DNA of 64,000 bases. Origin: Auanema rhodensis. Taxonomy: Eukaryota > Nematoda > Chromadorea > Rhabditida > Rhabditidae. Positions 38,861-52,542 of the stretch are shown piece by piece. The notes under the pieces were generated by a model. The model saw only the letters and a program-made list of their open reading frames with translations, had not been told where the DNA came from and searched no databases. The position numbers and the translations under genes are program-made. The stretch lies in NCBI GenBank assembly GCA_964057225.1, contig OZ059900.1:18181638-18245637 (forward strand). Direction: 5' to 3'. Numbering within the stretch: the first letter of the stretch is position 1; each line of letters opens with the position of its first letter.

Positions 38861-41254
38861 TTTCGCTGTAAACAAGGTTTTGACTTACGATTTCATGTGT
38901 TCAAACTCATGCAATGTCAATGAAACCTAGCTCAAAATTGTTCGTACAACGTCTAGTTCCACTTTCACGACAAAAAAACAGGGGTTAGAAAATTAAGGAA
39001 ATTAGCATATTCTGAGGGCACGCCCCTTATGGCTAATATTGATTAAATCGATTTTTGTTCATATGAGTCGTCAAATGCAACGAATTTCAGCGTGTTACAT
39101 ACTAAAATGAAGCATTTTACATGCTGAACACTAGAAAGATACAAAAACACAGTATTTCCCATGAGAATAATTTTATTATGCTGGAAAACCAGTTTTTGGA
39201 AATTTCGCTGTAAACAAGGTTTTGACTTACGATTTCATGTGTTCAAACTCATGCAATGTCAATGAAACCTAGCTCAAAATTGTTCGTACAACGTCTAGTT
39301 CCACTTTTACGACAAAAAAACAGGGGTTAGAAAATTAAGGAAATTAGCATATTCTGAGGGCACGCCCCTTATGGCTAATATTGATTAAATCGATTTTTGT
39401 TCATATGAGTCGTCAAATGCAACGAATTTCAGCGTGTTACATACTAAAATGAAGCATTTTACATGCTGAACACTAGAAAAATACAAAAACACAGTATTTC
39501 CCATGAGAAATATTTTATTATGCTGGAAAACCAGTTTTTGGAAATTTCGCTGTAAACAAGGTTTTGACTTACGATTTCATGTGTTCAAACTCATGCAATG
39601 TCAATGAAACCTAGCTCAAAATTGTTCGTACAACGACTAGTTCCACTTTCACGACAAAAAAACAGGGGTTAGAAAATTAAGGAAATTAGCATATTCTGAG
39701 GGCACGCCCCTTATGGCTAATATTGATTAAATCGATTTTTGTTCATATGAGTCGTCAAATGCAACGAATTTCAGCGTGTTACATACTAAAATGAAGCATT
39801 TTACATGCTGAACACTAGAAAAATACAAAAACACAGTATTTCCCATGAGAAATATTTTATTATGCTGGAAAACCAGTTTTTGAAAATTTCGCTGTAAACA
39901 AGGTTTTGACTTACGATTTCATGTGTTCAAACTCATGCAATGTCAATGAAACCTAGCTCAAAATTGTTCCTACAACGTCTAGTTCCACTTTCACGACAAA
40001 AAAACAGGGGTTAGAAAATTAAGGAAATTAGCATATTCTGAGGGCACGCCCTTTATGGCTAATATTGATTAAATCGATTTTTGTTCATATGAGTCGTCAA
40101 ATGCAACGAATTTCAGCGTGTTACATACTAAAATGAAGCATTTTACATGCTGAACACTAGAAAAATACAAAAACACAGTATTTCCCATGAGAAATATTTT
40201 ATTATGCTGGAAAACCAGTTTTTGGAAATTTCGCTGTAAACAAGGTTTTGACTTACGATTTCATGTGTTCAAACTCATGCAATGTCAATGAAACCTAGCT
40301 CAAAATTGTTCGTACAACGACTAGTTCCACTTTCACGACAAAAAAACAGGGGTTAGAAAATTAAGGAAATTAGCATATTCTGAGGGCACGCCCCTTATGG
40401 CTAATATTGATTAAATCGATTTTTGTTCATATGAGTCGTCAAATGCAACGAATTTCAGCGTGTTACATACTAAAATGAAGCATTTTACATGCTGAACACT
40501 AGAAAAATACAAAAACACAGTATTTCCCATGAGAAATATTTTATTATGCTGGAAAACCAGTTTTTGAAAATTTCGCTGTAAACAAGGTTTTGACTTACGA
40601 TTTCATGTGTTCAAACTCATGCAATGTCAATGAAACCTAGCTCAAAATTGTTCCTACAACGTCTAGTTCCACTTTCACGACAAAAAAACAGGGGTTAGAA
40701 AATAAAGGAAATTAGCATATTCTGAGGGCACGCCCTTTATGGCTAATATTGATTAAATCGATTTTTGTTCATATGAGTCGTCAAATGCAACGAATTTCAG
40801 CGTGTTACATACTAAAATGAAGCATTTTACATGCTGAACACTATAAAAATACAAAAACACAGTATTTCCCATGAGAAATATTTTATTATGCTGGAAAACC
40901 AGTTTTTGGAAATTTCGCTGTAAACAAGGTTTTGACTTACGATTTCATGTGTTCAAACTCATGCAATGTCAATGAAACCTAGCTCAAAATTGTTCGTACA
41001 ACGTCTAGTTCCACTTTCACGACAAAAAAACAGGGGTTAGAAAATTAAGGAAATTAGCATATTCTGAGGGCACGCCCCTTATGGCTAATATTGATTAAAT
41101 CGATTTTTGTTCATATGAGTCGTCAAATGCAACGAATTTCAGCGTGTTACATACTAAAATGAAGCATTTTACATGCTGAACACTAGAAAAATACAAAAAC
41201 ACAGTATTTCCCATGAGAAATATTTTATTATGCTGGAAAACCAGTTTTTGGAAA

Positions 41255-43306
41255 TTTCGCTGTAAACAAGGTTTTGACTTACGATTTCATGTGTTCAAAC
41301 TCATGCAATGTCAATGAAACCTAGCTCAAAATTGTTCCTACAACGTCTAGTTCCACTTTCACGACAAAAAAACAGGGGTTAGAAAATTAAGGAAATTAGC
41401 ATATTCTGAGGGCACGCCCTTTATGGCTAATATTGATTAAATCGATTTTTGTTCATATGAGTCGTCAAATGCAACGAATTTCAGCGTGTTACATACTAAA
41501 ATGAAGCATTTCACATGCTGAACACTAGAAAAATACAAAAACACAGTATTTCCCATGAGAAATATTTTATTATGCTGGAAAACCAGTTTTTGGAAATTTC
41601 GCTGTAAACAAGGTTTTGACTTACGATTTCATGTGTTCAAACTCATGCAATGTCAATGAAACCTAGCTCAAAATTGTTCGTACAACGTCTGGTTCCACTT
41701 TCACGACAAAAAAACAGGGGTTAGAAAATTAAGGAAATTAGCATATTCTGAGGGCACGCCCCTTATGGCTAATATTGATTAAATCGATTTTTGTTCATAT
41801 GAGTCGTCAAATGCAACGAATTTCAGCGTGTTACATACTAAAATGAAGCATTTTACATGCTGAACACTAGAAAAATACAAAAACACAGTATTTCCCATGA
41901 GAAATATTTTATTATGCTGGAAAACCAGTTTTTGGAAATTTCGCTGTAAACAAGGTTTTGACTTACGATTTCATGTGTTCAAACTCATGCAATGTCAATG
42001 AAACCCAGCTCAAAATTGTTCGTACAACGTCTAGTTCCACTTTCACGACAAAAAAACAGGGGTTAGAAAATTAAGGAAATTAGCATATTCTGAGGGCACG
42101 CCCCTTATGGCTAATATTGATTAAATCGATTTTTGTTCATATGAGTCGTCAAATGCAACGAATTTCAGCGTGTTACATACTAAAATGAAGCATTTTACAT
42201 GCTGAACACTAGAAAAATACAAAAACACAGTATTTCCCATGAGAAATATTTTATTATGCTGGAAAACCAGTTTTTGGAAATTTCGCTGTAAACAAGGTTT
42301 TGACTTACGATTTCATGTGTTCAAACTCATGCAATGTCAATGAAACCTAGCTCAAAATTGTTCGTACAACGTCTAGTTCCACTTTCACGACAAAAAAACA
42401 GGGGTTAGAAAATTAAGGAAATTAGCATATTCTGAGGGCACGCCCCTTATGGCTAATATTGATTAAATCGATTTTTGTTCATATGAGTCGTCAAATGCAA
42501 CGAATTTCAGCGTGTTACATACTAAAATGAAGCATTTTACATGCTGAACACTAGAAAAATACAAAAACACAGTATTTCCCATGAGAAATATTTTATTATG
42601 CTGGAAAACCAGTTTTTTGAAATTTCGCTGTAAACAAGGTTTTGACTTACGATTTCATGTGTTCAAACTCATGCAATGTCAATGAAACCTAGCTCAAAAT
42701 TGTTCCTACAACGTCTAGTTCCACTTTCACGACAAAAAAACAGGGGTTAGAAAATTAAGGAAATTAGCATATTCTGAGGGCACGCCCTTTATGGCTAATA
42801 TTGATTAAATCGATTTTTGTTCATATGAGTCGTCAAATGCAACGAATTTCAGCGTGTTACATACTAAAATGAAGCATTTCACATGCTGAACACTAGAAAA
42901 ATACAAAAACACAGTATTTCCCATGAGAAATATTTTATTATGCTGGAAAACCAGTTTTTGGAAATTTCGCTGTAAACAAGGTTTTGACTTACGATTTCAT
43001 GTGTTCAAACTCATGCAATGTCAATGAAACCTAGCTCAAAATTGTTCGTACAACGTCTGGTTCCACTTTCACGACAAAAAAACAGGGGTTAGAAAATTAA
43101 GGAAATTAGCATATTCTGAGGGCACGCCCCTTATGGCTAATATTGATTAAATCGATTTTTGTTCATATGAGTCGTCAAATGCAACGAATTTCAGCGTGTT
43201 ACATACTAAAATGAAGCATTTTACATGCTGAACACTAGAAAAATACAAAAACACAGTATTTCCCATGAGAAATATTTTATTATGCTGGAAAACCAGTTTT
43301 TGGAAA
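41255..43306. repeat. Rearranged stretch with repeated U123-U124 / U127-U128 pair
   Basis: A C-class 258 C unit followed by a 95 G unit occurs at 41255 and again at 42623. After the first pair the array goes directly to a 68 C unit (U125), skipping the five-C and 42 T units that follow the second pair, so two units appear lost between U124 and U125. U126 ends with a private 338 G>T at 42618. Confidence 0.78.
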
Positions 43307-45360
43307 TTTCGCTGTAAACAAGGTTTTGACTTACGATTTCATGTGTTCAAACTCATGCAATGTCAATGAAACCTAGCTCAAAATTGTTCGTACAACGTCT
43401 AGTTCCACTTTCACGACAAAAAAACAGGGGTTAGAAAATTAAGGAAATTAGCATATTCTGAGGGCACGCCCCCTTATGGCTAATATTGATTAAATCGATT
43501 TTTGTTCATATGAGTCGTCAAATGCAACGAATTTCAGCGTGTTACATACTAAAATGAAGCATTTTACATGCTGAACACTAGAAAAATACAAAAACACAGT
43601 ATTTCCCATGAGAAATATTTTATTATGCTGGAAAACCAGTTTTTGGAAATTTCGCTGTAAACAAGGTTTTGACTTACGATTTCATGTGTTTAAACTCATG
43701 CAATGTCAATGAAACCTAGCTCAAAATTGTTAATACAATGTCTAGTTCCACTTTCACGACAAAAAAACAGGGGTTAGAAAATTAAGGAAATTAGCATATT
43801 CTGAGGGCACGCCCCTTATGGCTAATATTGATTAAATCGATTTTTGTTCATATGAGTCGTCAAATGCAACGAATTTCAGCGTGTTACATACTAAAATGAA
43901 GCATTTTACATGCTGAACACTAGAAAAATACAAAAACACAGTATTTCCCATGAGAAATATTTTATTATGCTGGAAAACCAGTTTTTGGAAATTTCGCTGT
44001 AAACAAGGTTTTGACTTACGATTTCATGTGTTCAAACTCATGCAATGTCAATGAAACCCAGCTCAAAATTGTTCGTACAACGTCTAGTTCCACTTTCACG
44101 ACAAAAAAACAGGGGTTAGAAAATTAAGGAAATTAGCATATTCTGAGGGCACGCCCCTTATGGCTAATATTGATTAAATCGATTTTTGTTCATATGAGTC
44201 GTCAAATGCAACGAATTTCAGCGTGTTACATACTAAAATGAAGCATTTTACATGCTGAACACTAGAAAAATACAAAAACACAGTATTTCCCATGAGAAAT
44301 ATTTTATTATGCTGGAAAACCAGTTTTTGGAAATTTCGCTGTAAACAAGGTTTTGACTTACGATTTCATGTGTTCAAACTCATGCAATGTCAATGAAACC
44401 TAGCTCAAAATTGTTCGTACAACGTCTAGTTCCACTTTCACGACAAAAAAACAGGGGTTAGAAAATTAAGGAAATTAGCATATTCTGAGGGCACGCCCCC
44501 TTATGGCTAATATTGATTAAATCGATTTTTGTTCATATGAGTCGTCAAATGCAACGAATTTCAGCGTGTTACATACTAAAATGAAGCATTTTACATGCTG
44601 AACACTAGAAAAATACAAAAACACAGTATTTCCCATGAGAAATATTTTATTATGCTGGAAAACCAGTTTTTGGAAATTTCGCTGTAAACAAGGTTTTGAC
44701 TTACGATTTCATGTGTTTAAACTCATGCAATGTCAATGAAACCTAGCTCAAAATTGTTAATACAATGTCTAGTTCCACTTTCACGACAAAAAAACAGGGG
44801 TTAGAAAATTAAGGAAATTAGCATATTCTGAGGGCACGCCCCTTATGGCTAATATTGATTAAATCGATTTTTGTTCATATGAGTCGTCAAATGCAACGAA
44901 TTTCAGCGTGTTACATACTAAAATGAAGCATTTTACATGCTGAACACTAGAAAAATACAAAAACACAGTATTTCCCATGAGAAATATTTTATTATGCTGG
45001 AAAACCAGTTTTTGGAAATTTCGCTGTAAACAAGGTTTTGACTTACGATTTCATGTGTTCAAACTCATGCAATGTCAATGAAACCCAGCTCAAAATTGTT
45101 CGTACAACGTCTAGTTCCACTTTCACGACAAAAAAACAGGGGTTAGAAAATTAAGGAAATTAGCATATTCTGAGGGCACGCCCCTTATGGCTAATATTGA
45201 TTAAATCGATTTTTGTTCATATGAGTCGTCAAATGCAACGAATTTCAGCGTGTTACATACTAAAATGAAGCATTTCACATGCTGAACACTAGAAAAATAC
45301 AAAAACACAGTATTTCCCATGAGAAATATTTTATTATGCTGGAAAACCAGTTTTTGGAAA
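43307..45360. repeat. 1027-bp 3-unit cassette in tandem (U129-U131, U132-U134)
   Basis: The order five-C unit, 42 T with AA unit, 68 C unit is present twice in a row (43307-44333, 44334-45360). Elsewhere the cassette is followed by another unit type before recurring, so this is a local duplication. The final unit of copy 2 (U134) also carries 258 C. Confidence 0.9.
45019..45360. repeat. Chimeric unit U134
   Basis: The 5' part matches the 68 C class (as U131) and the 3' part has 258 C, which otherwise occurs only in C-class units with 166 T. The next unit (U135) is the type that follows the C-class 258 C unit at U38-U39. The simplest reading is an exchange between unit positions 166 and 258 that joined the cassette to the trimer repeat. 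Confidence 0.75.
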
Positions 45361-47412
45361 TTTCGCTGTAAACAAGGTTTTGACTTACGATTTCATGTGT
45401 TCAAACTCATGCAATGTCAATGAAACCTAGCTCAAAATTGTTCGTACAACGTCTAGTTCCACTTTCACGACAAAAAAACAGGGGTTAGAAAATTAAGGAA
45501 ATTAGCATATTCTGAGGGCACGCCCCTTATGGCTAATATTGATTAAATCGATTTTTGTTCATATGAGTCGTCAAATGCAACGAATTTCAGCGTGTTACAT
45601 ACTAAAATGAAGCATTTTACATGCTGAACACTAGAAAAATACAAAAACACAGTATTTCCCATGAGAAATATTTTATTATGCTGGAAAACCAGTTTTTGAA
45701 AATATCGCTGTAAACAAGGTTTTGACTTACGATTTCATGTGTTCAAACTCATGCAATGTCAATGAAACCTAGCTCAAAATTGTTCCTACAACGTCTAGTT
45801 CCACTTTCACGACAAAAAAACAGGGGTTAGAAAATTAAGGAAATTAGCATATTCTGAGGGCACGCCCCTTATGGCTAATATTGATTAAATCGATTTTTGT
45901 TCATATGAGTCGTCAAATGCAACGAATTTCAGCGTGTTACATACTAAAATGAAGCATTTTACATGCTGAACACTAGAAAAATACAAAAACACAGTATTTC
46001 CCATGAGAAATATTTTATTATGCTGGAAAACCAGTTTTTGGAAATTTCGCTGTAAACAAGGTTTTGACTTACGATTTCATGTGTTCAAACTCATGCAATG
46101 TCAATGAAACCTAGCTCAAAATTGTTCCTACAACGTCTAGTTCCACTTTCACGACAAAAAAACAGGGGTTAGAAAATTAAGGAAATTAGCATATTCTGAG
46201 GGCACGCCCTTTATGGCTAATATTGATTAAATCGATTTTTGTTCATATGAGTCGTCAAATGCAACGAATTTCAGCGTGTTACATACTAAAATGAAGCATT
46301 TCACATGCTGAACACTAGAAAAATACAAAAACACAGTATTTCCCATGAGAAATATTTTATTATGCTGGAAAACCAGTTTTTGGAAATTTCGCTGTAAACA
46401 AGGTTTTGACTTACGATTTCATGTGTTCAAACTCATGCAATGTCAATGAAACCTAGCTCAAAATTGTTCGTACAACGTCTAGTTCCACTTTCACGACAAA
46501 AAAACAGGGGTTAGAAAATTAAGGAAATTAGCATATTCTGAGGGCACGCCCCTTATGGCTAATATTGATTAAATCGATTTTTGTTCATATGAGTCGTCAA
46601 ATGCAACGAATTTCAGCGTGTTACATACTAAAATGAAGCATTTTACATGCTGAACACTAGAAAAATACAAAAACACAGTATTTCCCATGAGAAATATTTT
46701 ATTATGCTGGAAAACCAGTTTTTGAAAATATCGCTGTAAACAAGGTTTTGACTTACGATTTCATGTGTTCAAACTCATGCAATGTCAATGAAACCTAGCT
46801 CAAAATTGTTCCTACAACGTCTAGTTCCACTTTCACGACAAAAAAACAGGGGTTAGAAAATTAAGGAAATTAGCATATTCTGAGGGCACGCCCCTTATGG
46901 CTAATATTGATTAAATCGATTTTTGTTCATATGAGTCGTCAAATGCAACGAATTTCAGCGTGTTACATACTAAAATGAAGCATTTTACATGCTGAACACT
47001 AGAAAAATACAAAAACACAGTATTTCCCATGAGAAATATTTTATTATGCTGGAAAACCAGTTTTTGGAAATTTCGCTGTAAACAAGGTTTTGACTTACGA
47101 TTTCATGTGTTCAAACTCATGCAATGTCAATGAAACCTAGCTCAAAATTGTTCCTACAACGTCTAGTTCCACTTTCACGACAAAAAAACAGGGGTTAGAA
47201 AATTAAGGAAATTAGCATATTCTGAGGGCACGCCCTTTATGGCTAATATTGATTAAATCGATTTTTGTTCATATGAGTCGTCAAATGCAACGAATTTCAG
47301 CGTGTTACATACTAAAATGAAGCATTTCACATGCTGAACACTAGAAAAATACAAAAACACAGTATTTCCCATGAGAAATATTTTATTATGCTGGAAAACC
47401 AGTTTTTGGAAA
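45361..47412. repeat. 1026-bp 3-unit HOR pair (U135-U137, U138-U140)
   Basis: This is the third occurrence of the trimer described at 11638-13689. Here both copies are alike, without the rare first unit or the 244 C of the other two locations. It leads into U141 (222 A with 295/297 A), as the other pairs lead into U42 and U99. Confidence 0.88.
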
Positions 47413-50400
47413 TTTCGCTGTAAACAAGGTTTTGACTTACGATTTCATGTGTTCAAACTCATGCAATGTCAATGAAACCTAGCTCAAAATTGTTCGTACA
47501 ACGTCTAGTTCCACTTTCACGACAAAAAAACAGGGGTTAGAAAATTAAGGAAATTAGCATATTCTGAGGGCACGCCCCTTATGGCTAATATTGATTAAAT
47601 CGATTTTTGTTCATATGAGTCGTCAAATGCAACAAATTTCAGCGTGTTACATACTAAAATGAAGCATTTTACATGCTGAACACTAGAAAAATACAAAAAC
47701 ACAGTAATACCCATGAGAAATATTTTATTATGCTGGAAAACCAGTTTTTGGAAATTTCGCTGTAAACAAGGTTTTGACTTACGATTTCATGTGTTCAAAC
47801 TCATGCAATGTCAATGAAACCTAGCTCAAAATTGTTCGTACAACGTCTAGTTCCACTTTCACGACAAAAAAACAGGGGTTAGAAAATTAAGGAAATTAGC
47901 ATATTCTGAGGGCACGCCCCTTATGGCTAATATTGATTAAATCGATTTTTGTTCATATGAGTCGTCAAATGCAACGAATTTCAGCGTGTTACATACTAAA
48001 ATGAAGCATTTTACATGCTGAACACTAGAAAAATACAAAAACACAGTAATACCCATGAGAAATATTTTATTATGCTGGAAAACCAGTTTTTGGAAATTTC
48101 GCTGTAAACAAGGTTTTGACTTACGATTTCATGTGTTCAAACTCATGCAATGTCAATGAAACCTAGCTCAAAATTGTTAATACAATGTCTAGTTCCACTT
48201 TCACGACAAAAAAACAGGGGTTAGAAAATTAAGGAAATTAGCATATTCTGAGGGCACGCCCTTTATGGCTAATATTGATTAAATCGATTTTTGTTCATAT
48301 GAGTCGTCAAATGCAACGAATTTCAGCGTGTTACATACTAAAATGAAGCATTTTACATGCTGAACACTAGAAAAATACAAAAACACAGTATTTCCCATGA
48401 GAAATATTTTATTATGCTGGAAAACCAGTTTTTGGAAATTTCGCTGTAAACAAGGTTTTGACTTACGATTTCATGTGTTCAAACTCATGCAATGTCAATG
48501 AAACCCAGCTCAAAATTGTTCGTACAACGTCTAGTTCCACTTTCACGACAAAAAAACAGGGGTTAGAAAATTAAGGAAATTAGCATATTCTGAGGGCACG
48601 CCCCTTATGGCTAATATTGATTAAATCGATTTTTGTTCATATGAGTCGTCAAATGCAACGAATTTCAGCGTGTTACATACTAAAATGAAGCATTTTACAT
48701 GCTGAACACTAGAAAAATACAAAAACACAGTATTTCCCATGAGAAATATTTTATTATGCTGGAAAACCAGTTTTTGGAAATTTTGCTGTAAACAAGGTTT
48801 TGACTTACGATTTCATGTGTTCAAACTCATGCAATGTCAATGAAACCTAGCTCAAAATTGTTCGTACAACGTCTAGTTCCACTTTCACGACAAAAAAACA
48901 GGGGTTAGAAAATTAAGGAAATTAGCATATTCTGAGGGCACGCCCCTTATGGCTAATATTGATTAAATCGATTTTTGTTCATATGAGTCGTCAAATGCAA
49001 CGAATTTCAGCGTGTTACATACTAAAATGAAGCATTTTACATGCTGAACACTAGAAAAATACAAAAACACAGTATTTCCCATGAGAAATATTTTATTATG
49101 CTGGAAAACCAGTTTTTGAAAATTTCGCTGTAAACAAGGTTTTGACTTACGATTTCATGTGTTCAAACTCATGCAATGTCAATGAAACCTAGCTCAAAAT
49201 TGTTCCTACAACGTCTAGTTCCACTTTCACGACAAAAAAACAGGGGTTAGAAAATTAAGGAAATTAGCATATTCTGAGGGCACGCCCTTTATGGCTAATA
49301 TTGATTAAATCGATTTTTGTTCATATGAGTCGTCAAATGCAACGAATTTCAGCGTGTTACATACTAAAATGAAGCATTTTACATGCTGAACACTAGAAAA
49401 ATACAAAAACACAGTATTTCCCATGAGAAATATTTTATTATGCTGGAAAACCAGTTTTTGGAAATTTCGCTGTAAACAAGGTTTTGACTTACGATTTCAT
49501 GTGTTCAAACTCATGCAATGTCAATGAAACCTAGCTCAAAATTGTTCGTACAACGTCTAGTTCCACTTTCACGACAAAAAAACAGGGGTTAGAAAATTAA
49601 GGAAATTAGCATATTCTGAGGGCACGCCCCTTATGGCTAATATTGATTAAATCGATTTTTGTTCATATGAGTCGTCAAATGCAACGAATTTCAGCGTGTT
49701 ACGTACTAAAATGAAGCATTCTACATGCTGAACACTAGAAAAATACAAAAACACAGTATTTCCCATGAGAAATATTTTATTATGCTGGAAAACCAGTTTT
49801 TGGAAATTTCGCTGTAAACAAGGTTTTGACTTACGATTTCATGTGTTCAAACTCATGCAATGTCAATGAAACCTAGCTCAAAATTGTTCCTACAACGTCT
49901 AGTTCCACTTTCACGACAAAAAAACAGGGGTTAGAAAATTAAGGAAATTAGCATATTCTGAGGGCACGCCCTTTATGGCTAATATTGATTAAATCGATTT
50001 TTGTTCATATGAGTCGTCAAATGCAACGAATTTCAGCGTGTTACATACTAAAATGAAGCATTTTACATGCTGAACACTAGAAAAATACAAAAACACAGTA
50101 TTTCCCATGAGAAATATTTTATTATGCTGGAAAACCAGTTTTTGGAAATTTCGCTGTAAACAAGGTTTTGACTTACGATTTCATGTGTTCAAACTCATGC
50201 AATGTCAATGAAACCTAGCTCAAAATTGTTCGTACAACGTCTAGTTCCACTTTCACGACAAAAAAACAGGGGTTAGAAAATTAAGGAAATTAGCATATTC
50301 TGAGGGCACGCCCCTTATGGCTAATATTGATTAAATCGATTTTTGTTCATATGAGTCGTCAAATGCAACGAATTTCAGCGTGTTACATACTAAAATGAAG

Positions 50401-52542
50401 CATTTTACATGCTGAACACTAGAAAAATACAAAAACACAGTATTTCCCATGAGAAATATTTTATTATGCTGGAAAACCAGTTTTTGGAAATTTCGCTGTA
50501 AACAAGGTTTTGACTTACGATTTCATGTGTTCAAACTCATGCAATGTCAATGAAACCTAGCTCAAAATTGTTCGTACAACGACTAGTTCCACTTTCACGA
50601 CAAAAAAACAGGGGTTAGAAAATTAAGGAAATTAGCATATTCTGAGGGCACGCCCCTTATGGCTAATATTGATTAAATCGATTTTTGTTCATATGAGTCG
50701 TCAAATGCAACGAATTTCAGCGTGTTACATACTAAAATGAAGCATTTTACATGCTGAACACTAGAAAAATACAAAAACACAGTAATACCCATGAGAAATA
50801 TTTTATTATGCTGGAAAACCAGTTTTTGGAAATTTCGCTGTAAACAAGGTTTTGACTTACGATTTCATGTGTTCAAACTCATGCAATGTCAATGAAACCT
50901 AGCTCAAAATTGTTCCTACAACGTCTAGTTCCACTTTCACGACAAAAAAACAGGGGTTAGAAAATTAAGGAAATTAGCATATTCTGAGGGCACGACCTTT
51001 ATGGCTAATATTGATTAAATCGATTTTTGTTCATATGAGTCGTCAAATGCAACGAATTTCAGCGTGTTACATACTAAAATGAAGCATTTTACATGCTGAA
51101 CACTAGAAAAATACAAAAACACAGTATTTCCCATGAGAAATATTTTATTATGCTGGAAAACCAGTTTTTGGAAATTTCGCTGTAAACAAGGTTTTGACTT
51201 ACGATTTCATGTGTTCAAACTCATGCAATGTCAATGAAACCTAGCTCAAAATTGTTCGTACAACGTCTAGTTCCACTTTCACGACAAAAAAACAGGGGTT
51301 AGAAAATTAAGGAAATTAGCATATTCTGAGGGCACGCCCCTTATGGCTAATATTGATTAAATCGATTTTTGTTCATATGAGTCGTCAAATGCAACGAATT
51401 TCAGCGTGTTACATACTAAAATGAAGCATTTTACATGCTGAACACTAGAAAAATACAAAAACACAGTATTTCCCATGAGAAATATTTTATTATGCTGGAA
51501 AACCAGTTTTTGGAAATTTCGCTGTAAACAAGGTTTTGACTTACGATTTCATGTGTTCAAACTCATGCAATGTCAATGAAACCTAGCTCAAAATTGTTCG
51601 TACAACGACTAGTTCCACTTTCACGACAAAAAAACAGGGGTTAGAAAATTAAGGAAATTAGCATATTCTGAGGGCACGCCCCTTATGGCTAATATTGATT
51701 AAATCGATTTTTGTTCATATGAGTCGTCAAATGCAACGAATTTCAGCGTGTTACATACTAAAATGAAGCATTTTACATGCTGAACACTAGAAAAATACAA
51801 AAACACAGTAATACCCATGAGAAATATTTTATTATGCTGGAAAACCAGTTTTTGGAAATTTCGCTGTAAACAAGGTTTTGACTTACGATTTCATGTGTTC
51901 AAACTCATGCAATGTCAATGAAACCTAGCTCAAAATTGTTCGTACAACGTCTAGTTCCACTTTCACGACAAAAAAACAGGGGTTAGAAAATTAAGGAAAT
52001 TAGCATATTCTGAGGGCACGCCCCTTATGGCTAATATTGATTAAATCGATTTTTGTTCATATGAGTCGTCAAATACAACGAATTTCAGCGTGTTACGTAC
52101 TAAAATGAAGCATTTTACATGCTGAACACTAGAAAAATACAAAAACACAGTATTTCCCATGAGAAATATTTTATTATGCTGGAAAACCAGTTTTTGGAAA
52201 TTTCGCTGTAAACAAGGTTTTGACTTACGATTTCATGTGTTCAAACTCATGCAATGTCAATGAAACCTAGCTCAAAATTGTTCCTACAACGTCTAGTTCC
52301 ACTTTCACGACAAAAAAACAGGGGTTAGAAAATTAAGGAAATTAGCATATTCTGAGGGCACGCCCTTTATGGCTAATATTGATTAAATCGATTTTTGTTC
52401 ATATGAGTCGTCAAATGCAACGAATTTCAGCGTGTTACATACTAAAATGAAGCATTTTACATGCTGAACACTAGAAAAATACAAAAACACAGTATTTCCC
52501 ATGAGAAATATTTTATTATGCTGGAAAACCAGTTTTTGGAAA
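47413..52542. repeat. 15-unit block A, copy 2 (U141-U155)
   Basis: It matches 1-5130 at an offset of 47412 bp for every marker scored, including 'ttttg' at U145 and the 239 G plus 257 C unit U147. In this copy the next unit (U156) is full length with 308-309 TA, which shows what truncated U16 lost. If the left neighbour of position 1 is the trimer repeat, the duplication extends beyond the window. Confidence 0.9.

Larger units (their letters stand above)
27914..39886. repeat. 12.0-kb segmental duplication, copy 2 (U84-U118)
   Basis: This is the partner of 8558-20188, longer by exactly one 342-bp unit because it keeps U107 and U108 where the other copy has U50. The flanking units here are full length (U83 with 95 G, U119 C-class). 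It contains 2053-bp, 1026-bp and 2394-bp HORs. This copy looks nearer the ancestral state because its ends are not truncated; that is inference. Confidence 0.9.
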
